A program made the translations under genes and the position numbers. Of a stretch of DNA of 64,000 bases, positions 16,541-25,878 are shown one piece after another (position 1 is the stretch's first letter; each line of letters begins with the position of its first letter). A model generated the notes under the pieces. It was not told the DNA's origin, did no database searches, and saw only the letters and a program-made list of their open reading frames with translations. Origin of the DNA: Mesobacillus maritimus (GTDB taxonomy: Bacteria; Bacillota; Bacilli; Bacillales; Cytobacillaceae); NCBI RefSeq assembly GCF_023715205.1, contig NZ_JAMBNR010000004.1, positions 292,513-356,512 on the forward strand, read 5' to 3'.

Positions 16541-18919
16541 TTACTTCGTGAAAATTGAATTCGATAGTAGGCGGAACAAATAATCAGTATGGTCGCGGAA
16601 GCCTGCTTCAAGACCGATCAAAGTAACATCTTTATCCTCTTCCTTAACAATCACTGGTTGGCCTTGAGCAATATTGTTATTTGCCCAGTGTCCAGCAAGG
16701 AAGAAGTTTTCGGAATCATCGATTGATGCAGCAACTTCATCATTTCCTGCCACTTCATACCATGTTGGGCGATAGACGAATCCAAAGTCATCTTGACCAT
16801 ACGCTGCTGTTAATCCTTCACCGGAATAATCAATTTTTACAATACCATTGCTGTTATAGCCGGCAGTTTTAACGGTATTATCTGTAAGACCAAGTTGTTC
16901 CGTAGCAATCGATGCCCCTGCACCGACAGCAAGGTATTTTCCACCATCAGCTAAGAAGGAGTTTATATTTTGTTTCAAAGCATCTAGTTGTGCCTGACTC
17001 TGAAGGATGAACTCCTTATTTCCGGCTCTATTCGTACTAGTGGTAATTAACGTTTCAGTTCCACTATAAACGAACACATCGAATCCACTTAACCCTTGCT
17101 CTGCGACTTCAACAGGGGTTACTTCGGTCACATCAAAGCCAAGGCGTTTTAACGCAAGCTTGGTTCCCGCATGGGATTGAGCTTTGTTGATGCCGCCATC
17201 TTTTAAAATAGCCACTTTCATGCTTTGCAAAACTTCCGCATCAGCAGGTACTTTTGCTGTGCCGATTTCTAAACCTGAGGCTTTCACAGCTGCTGAAACT
17301 TCGTTTGCTTTAGCATTAGCATAGAAGTTCCCCTCAGCATCACGTAATACGGTCACACCTTCGTTTAACAACGTATTCGCAAGTTCGACTGCTTTTACAG
17401 AACTGTTTGGAATCAAGAATGGACCTTTTCCAGAAACAGCACCTTGTCCGTCCACTTTATTCACCTTTGAGGAGACGACATTTACTTCTTCCTGAACTGG
17501 ATTGGCTTCAAAACCCCATAGTTCAGGAAGGCTCCATGCGGAAATATCATACATGGAAGGAGTATCATTCGAGATATCCTCTCCATCCCAAAGCATTGTA
17601 TTGGCAAGACCTGCTTTAGCTTGATTCATTGGGACAATGTAGGTTCCCTTTTCATATTGCTTTCCACCTGCAGTAAATGACTTTGCAGCTTGTACCACTT
17701 CAATGTCATTAAAGAGAAGGTGGTTAACAGCTTTTTCCGTTACTGTAGGGTCTTTTTCATCAACAGGTAGGATGTAGGCATTTGGAAAATGTCCTTCATC
17801 ATGGTACGGATGGTCAAACTGAATTCCTCGCTTGAACATCTCAATTTGGTCTGTGATCATTTCCTGTTTGTTATCTGTCGCGTATTTTAGTGCACCCATG
17901 ATGGCGTTGTACATCCAACGTACACCATCTTCGTCGTTTGTTGGCGACTCAAGGGTATGTCCATATGCACCGTGATACATTGCATACATTGGCGTGAAAA
18001 TTGGTGGATAATCATCCCAGCCATCAGCATCATCACGTTGAGGAATATAAACACCTTTCATTTCTTTGTATTGGTTACCATCGTAACTCACTTTGTCTGC
18101 TAGAATTTCAGACTCCATTGCCTCGGCTTGGCCGTATGCCCATTTTTGATATAAATCATATTCATAATTTGGATTATGTGGAGGAGTACAAGGTTCAATG
18201 AGTCCTTCTAAATTAGGACCATAACCACTTACATAACCGTGAGTATCAAGGAATACCATTGGATTCCACTCGGTAAGAAGCTCTACCGTTTCACGTGTTT
18301 CTGGCTGTGATTGCGTAATAAAGTCACGGTTTAAGTCAATTCCCTCGCCATTAAAACGAGTGGCATCCACACGTCCATCAGGATTTTGGACTACATTGAA
18401 AATAAGAATGTTATTTTCTAAGATTTCCTTTGTTTCTTCGTCGTTCTCAAGAGCAAAGCGCTCTATTAACTGGATAACCGCGTCACTGCCAACAAATTCA
18501 GTTCCATGGATGGATCCATTGATCATAATTGGAACTTTAAAATCAGGGTTATTCGCAATCCAATCCTGAGCTTTTTCAGGGTTTTTAAACATTTGTTTTC
18601 TTAATGCTTGAATCTTTCCGAACTTCCCTTGTGATTTCGGGTCGGCAATCGTAACAACGTAGAGTGGATAACCTTCAGAGGAAGTTCCTCTAACTTCAAC
18701 CTTGATTCGGTTCGACTTCTTGTCAATTTCCTCAAGCTTTTCACCGATTTGAGAAAACTTCATAAAATCATAGTTTTCACTATTAAATAAGCTTTCATCT
18801 TGTTCTTCATTTACGTTTACATTTACCCATTTAACCGGACCTGCAAGTGCAGCGGGTGTTGGGATTGAAACTAGTAAACTAGCAGCAAGCACACCCGTCA
18901 TCCATTTTGTCTTTTTCAA
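16541..18919 (-). CDS. Secreted M14 zinc carboxypeptidase with C-terminal class I amidotransferase-like domain
   Basis: This 792-residue protein has a Sec signal peptide (about 1-26, ending ALAG) and an M14 domain (about 50-350). Zinc ligands are His138 and Glu141 (GSIHGTEF) and His227 (DTHGYV). Arg is in DLNRDF and the catalytic Glu324 is in HTLESPT. The remaining half (about 375-790) resembles a Rossmann-like or GATase-like fold (VAILKDGGINKAQSHAGTK, FLADGGKYLAVGAG) with no visible nucleophile. Such long exported M14 enzymes are common in Bacillaceae and probably degrade extracellular peptides. ATG lies behind GGGGGATTT. It is convergent with the LysM-M14 gene, so two zinc peptidases end face to face. 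Confidence 0.85.
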   Translation of the reverse strand: MKKTKWMTGVLAASLLVSIPTPAALAGPVKWVNVNVNEEQDESLFNSENYDFMKFSQIGEKLEEIDKKSNRIKVEVRGTSSEGYPLYVVTIADPKSQGKFGKIQALRKQMFKNPEKAQDWIANNPDFKVPIMINGSIHGTEFVGSDAVIQLIERFALENDEETKEILENNILIFNVVQNPDGRVDATRFNGEGIDLNRDFITQSQPETRETVELLTEWNPMVFLDTHGYVSGYGPNLEGLIEPCTPPHNPNYEYDLYQKWAYGQAEAMESEILADKVSYDGNQYKEMKGVYIPQRDDADGWDDYPPIFTPMYAMYHGAYGHTLESPTNDEDGVRWMYNAIMGALKYATDNKQEMITDQIEMFKRGIQFDHPYHDEGHFPNAYILPVDEKDPTVTEKAVNHLLFNDIEVVQAAKSFTAGGKQYEKGTYIVPMNQAKAGLANTMLWDGEDISNDTPSMYDISAWSLPELWGFEANPVQEEVNVVSSKVNKVDGQGAVSGKGPFLIPNSSVKAVELANTLLNEGVTVLRDAEGNFYANAKANEVSAAVKASGLEIGTAKVPADAEVLQSMKVAILKDGGINKAQSHAGTKLALKRLGFDVTEVTPVEVAEQGLSGFDVFVYSGTETLITTSTNRAGNKEFILQSQAQLDALKQNINSFLADGGKYLAVGAGASIATEQLGLTDNTVKTAGYNSNGIVKIDYSGEGLTAAYGQDDFGFVYRPTWYEVAGNDEVAASIDDSENFFLAGHWANNNIAQGQPVIVKEEDKDVTLIGLEAGFRDHTDYLFRLLSNSIFTK

Positions 18920-19265
18920 ATTAAATCCCCCTAATATGCATTAAAATATAAATTTACGTATAAATATTCATTGGTTTTATTGTATTTTAGTAGGGTCACC
19001 GGTTCAATAGTTCAATACTCCTGTTATTTACATTTATTGGGATGTATATGTATGTGCGATTTAGGCTATTAGTACTAGATATGGATAAATTTACAATAAC
19101 GATGTGGGATTTGACAAATGTATCTTATATAGAGTTCATGAAGCAAGTTTTTGAAGGAAACAGGGAAAAGTGTGTTGCATGAAGAGGCTGAAGTCAGTAT
19201 GAGTGTCCCACAATTTCCCCTCTAAGTTTGACACATTTGTGAAACAATGCACAAACAACAGAAAA

Positions 19266-19315
19266 TGTGATTTATTTCACAAAATAATTCACCTAAAAGG
19301 ATTACAATTTAATCA
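19266..19315 (+). promoter_or_regulatory. Fnr-dependent class II promoter of nasDEF
   Basis: TGTGATTTATTTCACA (19266-19281) is a perfect TGTGA-N6-TCACA Fnr box centred at 19273.5. A -10 element TACAAT (19303-19308) predicts a start near 19315, which puts the box at -41.5, the position of Fnr class II activation, and no good -35 is present. The leader of about 70 nt ends at the nasD ribosome binding site. The remainder of the 465-bp gap (18920-19265) contains nothing I can support. Confidence 0.8.
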
Positions 19316-19384
19316 TTAAGAGAACAATATATACCCTTAACAAGGTGCTAATAGATAACATTCAATTAATAGGGGGAATTTGGT

Positions 19385-21811
19385 ATGAGCAAGAAAAAAC
19401 TTGTAATGATTGGGAACGGTATGGCTGGTGTGAGGACAATCGAAGATATGTTAAAGATTGCCCCTGAAGCATTTGAAATTACCATCTTTGGAAATGAACC
19501 ACATCCAAATTATAATCGGATTCAACTTTCAACTGTTTTACAAGGTGATACTACTGTAGAAGATATTATTATGAATAGTTGGGAATGGTATCGGGATCAT
19601 GATATTCAATTGTTTACGAATGAAGCAATTGTAAAAATTGATTCCGAAGCAAAACAAGTGATTTCTGATAAAGGTAGAAAAGTAGAATATGATGAATTGA
19701 TTATTGCTACGGGTTCAAGTTCGTTTATTTTACCAATTCCGGGGGCCGATAAAAAAGGAGTTACGGGTTTTCGTGATATCCAAGATTGTGAAATGATGAT
19801 CAAGACAGCGAAGGAATATAAAAGGGCAGCGGTGATTGGGGGCGGCTTGCTCGGTCTTGAAGCGGCACGCGGCTTACTTAACCTTGGCATGGAAGTGGAT
19901 GTTATTCACTTAATGCCTCATTTAATGGAACGGCAGCTAGATCCAACGGCTTCGAATATGCTGAAAGAAGAGCTTGAAGCCCAAGGAATGAATTTTATCA
20001 TGGAAAAGCAGACTACAGAGATTCTTGGAGACGAAAGAGTGACTGGTCTACGCTTCTCAGATGGAAAAGAAATTGCTGCTGATTTGGTCGTTATGGCAGT
20101 AGGAATCCGACCAAACGTTCAAGTGGCAAGCGAAAGTGGAATTTATGTGAATCGCGGCATTGTTGTTGACGATTATATGCAAACAAGTATGCCAAATGTA
20201 TATGCTGTCGGTGAATGTGCAGAACATCGCGAAATGGTGTATGGCTTGGTTGCTCCTTTATATGAACAAGGAAAAGTGCTCGCTACGAAACTTTGTGGTG
20301 TCGAGACCAAACCTTATGAAGGCTCCATTGTTGGAACAGGCTTAAAAGTTTCGGGTGTAGATTTATTTTCAGCAGGGGAAATCAATGACGATCCGAAAAC
20401 GAAATCGATCAAAGTGCATAACGAATTTGATGGTGTTTATAAAAAAGTTATCATTCGTGACAACAAGATTTCCGGTATTGTCCTTTATGGTGATACAAAA
20501 GATAGCTCAAGATTATTTAGAATGCTGTTGAAAAAAGAAGACGTAAGCGGTATGACGAGCGTGTCGATTCTAGAAAGTGGTTGTTGTGGAGGCGGAGAGT
20601 CAAGTGATGTTGCCACAATGGCAGCTGATGAAATTGTTTGTGGCTGCAATGGAGTTACAAAGGGAACAATTGTCGAAGCGATTCAAACGAAAGATCTAAC
20701 TTCTGTTGAAGAAGTGGGAAGTTGCACAAACGCTGGTCGTTCATGTGGACGTTGTAAGTCTTTAATCTCAGATATTCTTGCTCATGCGCTAGGAGACAAG
20801 TACGATGTGGCAGCAAAGAAAACGGCTTTATGTGGTTGTACAACTTTAAGTCGTGATGAAGTTGTAGCAGAAATTAAGCAAAAGGGTCTGACAAGTGTGA
20901 AAGAGGTCATGAATGTCCTCGGATGGAAACAAGAAGAAGGGTGTACAAAGTGTCGTCCAGCCTTGAACTATTATCTAGGCATGATCCTTCAAGACCAGTA
21001 TAAGGATGATCGTGACTCTCGACTTGTAAATGAAAAGATGCATGCAAATATTCAAAAAGACGGAACATACTCTGTTATTCCAAGAATGTATGGCGGTGTA
21101 ACTTCTGCTCAGGACTTGAAAAAAATCGCGGAAGTGGCTGAAAAATACGATGTGCCACTTGTAAAACTAACTGGCGGTCAGCGAATTGGTCTTTATGGAG
21201 TTAGCAAAGAAGATTTACCTTCCGTTTGGGAAGACCTCGGCATGCAGTCTGGTTATGCATACGGGAAGACATTGCGTACGGTTAAAACATGCGTGGGCGC
21301 GAAGTTCTGCCGCTATGGTACACAAGATTCAATGGGCCTAGGAATTGAGCTAGAGAAAAAGTTCGAGCGTTTAGACACTCCACATAAAGTAAAAATGGGG
21401 GTATCTGCTTGTCCAAGAAACTGCGCTGAATCAGGAATTAAGGACTTTGGTGTGGTTGGAATTGATGGTGGCTGGGAACTTTATGTTGCTGGTAATGGTG
21501 GCACAGACTTACGCGCCGGTGATTTATTTGCAACGGTTAAAACAAAAGACGAAGTCATTGAACTAATTGGAGCGTTTTTACAATATTACCGGGAGAATGC
21601 GAACTATCTGGAACGTACCTCAACATGGGTAGAGCGTGTAGGGCTTGACCATGTGAAAGAGGTTCTTGCCGACGAGCAGACAAGAAAGGCTTTAAATGAC
21701 CGTTTAGATAAAACGTTAGAGAAATACAATGAACCATGGTCAGAAACAATTGAAAATAAAGAGATTAAAGATAAATACTACCAAAAACGTGATGTTCCAG
21801 TTTTAGTATAA
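19385..21811 (+). CDS. nasD: NAD(P)H nitrite reductase large subunit
   Basis: The 808-residue protein reduces nitrite to ammonium with six electrons from NAD(P)H. It has an N-terminal FAD domain (VMIGNGMAGVRTIED), an NAD(P) domain (AAVIGGGLLGLEAARGL), and two BFD-type [2Fe-2S] regions (VCGCNGVTKGTI ... SCTNAGRSCGRCKSL, then LCGCTTLSRDEV ... GCTKCRPALNYY). The C-terminal siroheme/[4Fe-4S] domain carries CVGAKFC and ACPRNCAESG. Length fits NirB/NasD. It is cytoplasmic. It heads nasDEF behind a near-ideal Fnr promoter, so it is probably used for anaerobic nitrite ammonification as well as assimilation. ATG follows AGGGGGAA. Confidence 0.95.
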   Translation: MSKKKLVMIGNGMAGVRTIEDMLKIAPEAFEITIFGNEPHPNYNRIQLSTVLQGDTTVEDIIMNSWEWYRDHDIQLFTNEAIVKIDSEAKQVISDKGRKVEYDELIIATGSSSFILPIPGADKKGVTGFRDIQDCEMMIKTAKEYKRAAVIGGGLLGLEAARGLLNLGMEVDVIHLMPHLMERQLDPTASNMLKEELEAQGMNFIMEKQTTEILGDERVTGLRFSDGKEIAADLVVMAVGIRPNVQVASESGIYVNRGIVVDDYMQTSMPNVYAVGECAEHREMVYGLVAPLYEQGKVLATKLCGVETKPYEGSIVGTGLKVSGVDLFSAGEINDDPKTKSIKVHNEFDGVYKKVIIRDNKISGIVLYGDTKDSSRLFRMLLKKEDVSGMTSVSILESGCCGGGESSDVATMAADEIVCGCNGVTKGTIVEAIQTKDLTSVEEVGSCTNAGRSCGRCKSLISDILAHALGDKYDVAAKKTALCGCTTLSRDEVVAEIKQKGLTSVKEVMNVLGWKQEEGCTKCRPALNYYLGMILQDQYKDDRDSRLVNEKMHANIQKDGTYSVIPRMYGGVTSAQDLKKIAEVAEKYDVPLVKLTGGQRIGLYGVSKEDLPSVWEDLGMQSGYAYGKTLRTVKTCVGAKFCRYGTQDSMGLGIELEKKFERLDTPHKVKMGVSACPRNCAESGIKDFGVVGIDGGWELYVAGNGGTDLRAGDLFATVKTKDEVIELIGAFLQYYRENANYLERTSTWVERVGLDHVKEVLADEQTRKALNDRLDKTLEKYNEPWSETIENKEIKDKYYQKRDVPVLV

Positions 21812-21826
21812 GTGAGGGGGATTTAA

Positions 21827-22135
21827 ATGAAGAAAACGTTGGTGACAGAATATCAAAGCTTACCAGAACGGGTCGGCCAGGTTTTTCGAGTAGATGGAGT
21901 AGAAATCGTTCTTTTCAGGCTATCTAATGGGGAAGTTCGAGCGATTGAAAATCGCAGCCCACATCCAAAAGGAGGGACCCTAAGTGAGGGGTTAGTTAGC
22001 GGGGAGTTTGTTTATTGTCCAGTTTATGATTTGAAAATTTCCTTGACGGATGGAAAAGTTCAGGCCCCTGATGAAGGTCAGGTGAAAATTTTTTCAGTAG
22101 AACGAGACAACGACCAGGTTTTTATCGTAAAGTAG
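21827..22135 (+). CDS. nasE: Nitrite reductase small subunit (NirD/NasE)
   Basis: This 102-residue protein has a Rieske-like fold and starts 15 nt after nasD behind GAGGGGGAT. The cluster ligands are incomplete: the first box reads RSPHPKGG (Ser instead of the first Cys, His kept) and the second reads CPVYD (Cys kept, the His lost). This fits NirD subunits, which keep the fold without the [2Fe-2S] cluster. It forms the nitrite reductase with NasD and probably stabilises it. A hairpin with a T run follows the gene and may reduce transcription into nasF. Confidence 0.9.
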   Translation: MKKTLVTEYQSLPERVGQVFRVDGVEIVLFRLSNGEVRAIENRSPHPKGGTLSEGLVSGEFVYCPVYDLKISLTDGKVQAPDEGQVKIFSVERDNDQVFIVK

Positions 22136-22144
22136 AAATTAACG

Positions 22145-22174
22145 AAAAGAGAGGACAAACTGTTCTCTCTTTTT
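22145..22174 (+). terminator. Intra-operon terminator or attenuator between nasE and nasF
   Basis: AAAAGAGAG (22145-22153) pairs perfectly with CTCTCTTTT (22165-22173), 11-nt loop, T run included in the arm. nasF starts 45 nt further on the same strand, so the element may lower nasF expression relative to nasDE. Confidence 0.7.
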
Positions 22175-22218
22175 AAAAATCGTCTATTGTATAGATCAGG
22201 GGGAAGGGTGTCGGCACC

Positions 22219-23652
22219 ATGACAGGAAAAGTATTTTTAGTTGGAGCAGGACCAGGAGACATAGGGCTTATTACGGTAAAAGGGATGGAAGCCATCCGAC
22301 AGGCAGAAGTGATTTTATATGATCGTCTGGCGAATCCAAAGCTACTTGAGTTTGCCCCTGCTGGCTGTGAACTGATTTATTGTGGAAAACTTCCATACCG
22401 ACATATCTTACGCCAGGATGCGATTAACGCCCTATTAGTCGAAAAAGGGTTAGAAGGAAAAGCAGTGGTACGCTTAAAAGGAGGGGACCCTGGTGTCTTT
22501 GGGAGAGTTGGGGAAGAAGCTGCAGCTTTAGCTGAGCACGGTATTCCTTATGAAATCGTTCCAGGGATTACTTCCGGGATTGCAGCTCCTTTATATGCTG
22601 GAATTCCGGTAACCCACCGAGAGTTTGGTGAAAGTTTTGCTGTAATTACAGCTCATGATAAGTCGCAAGAGGGACAACCGAAGCTGAACTGGGCTAGTCT
22701 GGCGACCGGAATTGATACCATTGCCTTTTATATGGGGATTTCCAACCTACCATATATTGCAGAAAATCTCATAAAGCATGGAAAACCGACTGATACTCCA
22801 GTTATCCTAATTCGGTGGGGTACCTTTGGGCGTCAGGAAACATTAGAAGGAACCCTCGAGAATATTGCTGATAAAGCAAAAACAGCTAATTTTGCAAACC
22901 CTGCAATTACGTTGGTGGGGAAGATTGTTTCTCTTCGTGAAAAGTTAAATTGGTTTGAACAAAAGCCGTTATTCGGCCGGCAGATCCTCCTTGCAAGAAC
23001 TGGCACGAAGGAAAGTGGCTTGGCTAAGGAATTAATCAATCAAGGCGCTGATGTCATTGAGTTCCCAAGATGGAAACGAACAAAAGCACCTGTTAATCGA
23101 GACATTCTCCGAAAACTGTCTGCTTATAAGCAAGTTTTATTTACCTCTCCTGAGAGTGTCACAGATTTTTTTGAGGATTTGATACGCGAAAGAATCGATG
23201 TGCGTAGTTTATCGGCAACCCTTTATGGGAAATCGACAAAATCGATTAAGGCTCTAAACGAAAAAGGTTTGCTTGCACAGCTTGTTGAGGAAGAGGCTAA
23301 CTTTGAGGAATCTATATTGGTTGTAGGGGATAACTCCCAGAAACCAGGTGATGGAGTAGATTTTTATCTAACGAGCGTAAAAGAAGTGGATAAAAGCTTT
23401 TTGCCAATCGCAAATAGAATGTTAGAAGAGGCAGGAGTGAATACTCTACTATTTCCGTCTGCTGAATCCGTTCAAGTGGTCTTGAAAGAAGGCGTTTCGG
23501 AAGGAATCATCAGCAAGGAGCTTTTTGAAACCGCGGAAATTGCTTGTCTCGGTAAAAAAACAGCGGCAACACTGCAAGATATGGGGTTTAAAGTAGACCG
23601 AGTGGCTGCTACTCCTACAAGAAAGGATTTAATAAAGGCTTTAATGGAATAA
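22219..23652 (+). CDS. nasF: Uroporphyrinogen-III C-methyltransferase fused to uroporphyrinogen-III synthase-like domain
   Basis: This 477-residue bifunctional-type protein has an N-terminal SUMT domain (about 1-245: VFLVGAGPGDIGLITVKG, VVRLKGGDPGVFGRVGEEA, PGITSGIAAPLYAGIPVTHR) that makes precorrin-2 from uroporphyrinogen III with SAM, the first step of siroheme synthesis. The C-terminal part (about 255-475) has the layout of HemD-type synthases but is strongly diverged. Length and fusion match B. subtilis NasF. Siroheme is the cofactor of NasD, which explains the operon. The ribosome binding site GGGGGAAGGG is placed somewhat far (about 12 nt) from the ATG. Confidence 0.92.
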   Translation: MTGKVFLVGAGPGDIGLITVKGMEAIRQAEVILYDRLANPKLLEFAPAGCELIYCGKLPYRHILRQDAINALLVEKGLEGKAVVRLKGGDPGVFGRVGEEAAALAEHGIPYEIVPGITSGIAAPLYAGIPVTHREFGESFAVITAHDKSQEGQPKLNWASLATGIDTIAFYMGISNLPYIAENLIKHGKPTDTPVILIRWGTFGRQETLEGTLENIADKAKTANFANPAITLVGKIVSLREKLNWFEQKPLFGRQILLARTGTKESGLAKELINQGADVIEFPRWKRTKAPVNRDILRKLSAYKQVLFTSPESVTDFFEDLIRERIDVRSLSATLYGKSTKSIKALNEKGLLAQLVEEEANFEESILVVGDNSQKPGDGVDFYLTSVKEVDKSFLPIANRMLEEAGVNTLLFPSAESVQVVLKEGVSEGIISKELFETAEIACLGKKTAATLQDMGFKVDRVAATPTRKDLIKALME

Positions 23653-23688
23653 ATGATTAAGCACTACTCATAAAATAGTCATTAGAGT

Positions 23689-23776
23689 AGAGAAGAGGTG
23701 CTCCTTCTCTTTTAGTTAAATAATTTAGTGAAATTAGACTTCTTTAAGGCTCGCCTATTTGGCGGGTTTCTTTATT
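23689..23776 (+). terminator. Two tandem terminator-like hairpins after nasF
   Basis: AGAGAAG (23689-23695) pairs with CTTCTCT (23704-23710), followed by TTTT. A second hairpin has GGCTCGCC (23748-23755) against GGCGGGTTT (23761-23769), with a short T-rich tail. Neither is perfect but both lie where the nasDEF transcript should end. The rest of the 296-bp gap holds a short direct repeat (GACTAGCATCAG and GACTGGCATCAG, about 36 nt apart, near 23800-23850) of unknown meaning and an extended -10 (TGCTAGAAT, 23906-23914) for the next gene. Confidence 0.55.
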
Positions 23777-23948
23777 GTTAAAATCAAGTAGTGACTAGCA
23801 TCAGATATTTCATAGTCTATCTGCGACTGGCATCAGCGCTTCAGAACAGAGTGGCTCCGATTTTGTTATGTGTTGCAATTGATTTACCGATATTTGGATA
23901 TCTTGTGCTAGAATGATAGGGTCGAAAAACGAGAAAGAAGGGTATACC

Positions 23949-24869
23949 TTGAGGAATTTATCAATCTATTTAACTCTGTTGGGAGTTATGATCATCTGGG
24001 GGCTAAATGTTTCCGCTATAAAAATATTAGTTGAATCGTTTCCAACGATTCTCATTCAGGCGGTTCGTGTTTTTATGGCAGGGATCGTTGTTTTTATTGC
24101 TTTAGGGGTAATGAAAAAATTAAGGAAGCCAAATAAGAAAGAGTATGTTTACATTGTCTTTGGCGGACTATTAAATGTCACAGCACATCATTTATTCTTG
24201 GGTTTGGGACTTTCAAATACCTCGGCAGTAAACGGAGGACTAATACTAGGTATGGGACCTTTGCTTACGGCCTTGATGGCAATTCTATTTATTGGTACTC
24301 GTTTAACAATGGTACGGAGCATTGGCTTTATTTCTGGTGGAATTGGGATAGCTTTTATCGTTCTTGGTGGTGGAGAAGGGCTGAGCGGTATTTCGCTTGG
24401 CGATCTTTATGTTTTTTTATCTATTTTGGCACAAGCAGCTAGTTTTATTTTAATCTCAAAGGCTGCTAAAACGATGGATCCTCGCCTATTAACGGGCTAT
24501 ATGCTAATTTTCGGTTCGGTTGTTTTGATTATGGTTGGATCGGTGTTAGAGCCAGAAGGAATTATCAATGGTCTTATGAATGCAACGCTTGTTCAATGGC
24601 TTATTCTATTAGGATCTGCGGTGTTTGCAACCGCATTAGGTCATATGGTTTACAATCATGCTGTTGGAAAGGTAGGGCCAGCTGAGACGTCCATCTTCTT
24701 GAATCTGAATACTTTCTTTTCACTATTAGGAGCTGCTTTATTCCTTGGTGAAAAGGTTACGAGTTTTCATTTATATGGGTTAATCTTTATTATAATTGGA
24801 GTTTTATTTGGTTCCGGTGCATTAGAGGAAATCCAGCTTAGAAGAAGGTCTGCGAAAAATGTCGCGTGA
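23949..24869 (+). CDS. EamA/DMT-family permease
   Basis: This 306-residue membrane protein has ten predicted hydrophobic segments in two EamA repeats (about 1-140 and 150-290), as in drug/metabolite transporters that export amino acids or other small metabolites. The chosen start is TTG at 23949 behind AAGAAGGG. The earlier ATG at 23913 overlaps the apparent -10 TAGAAT of the promoter and has no ribosome binding site. The substrate is unknown. It stands alone before the fatty-acid catabolic cluster and may not belong to it. Confidence 0.82.
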   Translation: MRNLSIYLTLLGVMIIWGLNVSAIKILVESFPTILIQAVRVFMAGIVVFIALGVMKKLRKPNKKEYVYIVFGGLLNVTAHHLFLGLGLSNTSAVNGGLILGMGPLLTALMAILFIGTRLTMVRSIGFISGGIGIAFIVLGGGEGLSGISLGDLYVFLSILAQAASFILISKAAKTMDPRLLTGYMLIFGSVVLIMVGSVLEPEGIINGLMNATLVQWLILLGSAVFATALGHMVYNHAVGKVGPAETSIFLNLNTFFSLLGAALFLGEKVTSFHLYGLIFIIIGVLFGSGALEEIQLRRRSAKNVA

Positions 24870-24954
24870 ATTTTCTGTCATTTATATTGCGAGATACATG
24901 TACATTCGTTAGGATAAATATAGTAGAACAAAAGTTACACAAGGAGGGATAGAA

Positions 24955-25722
24955 TTGAACTCTAGTGCAGTGAAAGCAATTGTGACCGGTGGGGCTTCAG
25001 GCTTGGGAGAAGCGACGGTACGAAACATTGTAAAAAATGGCGGAAAGGCTGTTATTTTAGATTTGGCAATCGAACGGGGGAAAGCACTAACGGAAGAGCT
25101 TGGGGACAGTGTTTCCTTCGTTCTAACTGATGTAACGAATGAAGAAACAGTGAAGAACGCCATTGGGCAAGCGGTTAGATCACTCGGTGGTCTCAATACT
25201 GTCGTCAATTGCGCAGGCATTGGTGTTGCCAGCAAAGTGGTTAGCAAAAAAGGAGTTCATGATTTAGACCTGTTTTCAAAGGTCATTCAAATTAATCTGA
25301 TAGGTACGTTTAATGTAATCCGTCTTGCTGCTGAGGAAATGAAGAACAATGAGGCCTCAGCTAATGGTGAAAAAGGGGTGATAATCAACACAGCCTCTGT
25401 TGCCGCTTTTGAAGGGCAAATTGGTCAAGCGGCTTATAGTGCTTCTAAGGGTGGCATTGTAAGTATGACGTTACCAATTGCTCGCGAGTTAGCTCAACAT
25501 GGCATCCGTGTGATGACCATTGCTCCGGGATTATTCCATACCCCAATGTTTGACACTCTTCCTGAAGAGGCAAGAACCGCACTTGGAAAAATGATTCCAT
25601 TCCCTCCTAGACTAGGTCACCCAGAAGAATATGCTCAGTTAGTAAATAGTATTATTGAAAACCCAATGCTAAATGGTGAAACAATCCGATTAGATGGAGG
25701 CATCCGGATGCAGCCCAAGTAA
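24955..25722 (+). CDS. Short-chain dehydrogenase, 3-hydroxyacyl-CoA dehydrogenase type
   Basis: This 255-residue SDR has the cofactor loop [17 protein letters not shown], the catalytic Ser in [10 protein letters not shown] and Tyr-x3-Lys in YSASKGG. The order of segments, including the insertion [11 protein letters not shown] and the ending [11 protein letters not shown], resembles the type II 3-hydroxyacyl-CoA dehydrogenase group (HSD17B10-like), which oxidises 3-hydroxyacyl-CoA with NAD+. Start is TTG behind AAGGAGGGAT. It leads a run of acyl-CoA catabolic genes and would supply the third step of beta-oxidation there. Confidence 0.85.
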   Translation: MNSSAVKAIVTGGASGLGEATVRNIVKNGGKAVILDLAIERGKALTEELGDSVSFVLTDVTNEETVKNAIGQAVRSLGGLNTVVNCAGIGVASKVVSKKGVHDLDLFSKVIQINLIGTFNVIRLAAEEMKNNEASANGEKGVIINTASVAAFEGQIGQAAYSASKGGIVSMTLPIARELAQHGIRVMTIAPGLFHTPMFDTLPEEARTALGKMIPFPPRLGHPEEYAQLVNSIIENPMLNGETIRLDGGIRMQPK

Positions 25723-25846
25723 ATGCTATACAGCGTGAGTGAGCAGAAAAACTAGTCTGATTTTATTATTTGTAATCTTCAGTCTTTGTCTCAATAGAAT
25801 AGTAGTACAGTCTATGTTTGACCAACAAAGAAAAATAAGTCGAAAA

Positions 25847-25861
25847 TTGTAAGCGATTGCA
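25847..25861. promoter_or_regulatory. cre site (CcpA) upstream of acyl-CoA dehydrogenase
   Basis: TTGTAAGCGATTGCA matches the relaxed cre consensus WTGNAANCGNWNNCA at every defined position. It ends 17 bp before the ATG of the acyl-CoA dehydrogenase gene and just upstream of its ribosome binding site (AAAGGAG), a position typical of CcpA roadblock repression by preferred carbon sources. Confidence 0.7.
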
Positions 25862-25878
25862 TAAAGGAGAAGAGGCTA

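Noticed and set aside
19228..19255. Second Crp/Fnr-like element TTGTG-N8-CACAA upstream of nasDEF
   Set aside because: The spacing is 8 instead of 6 and position relative to the start is not canonical; could be a ResD site but I cannot support it.
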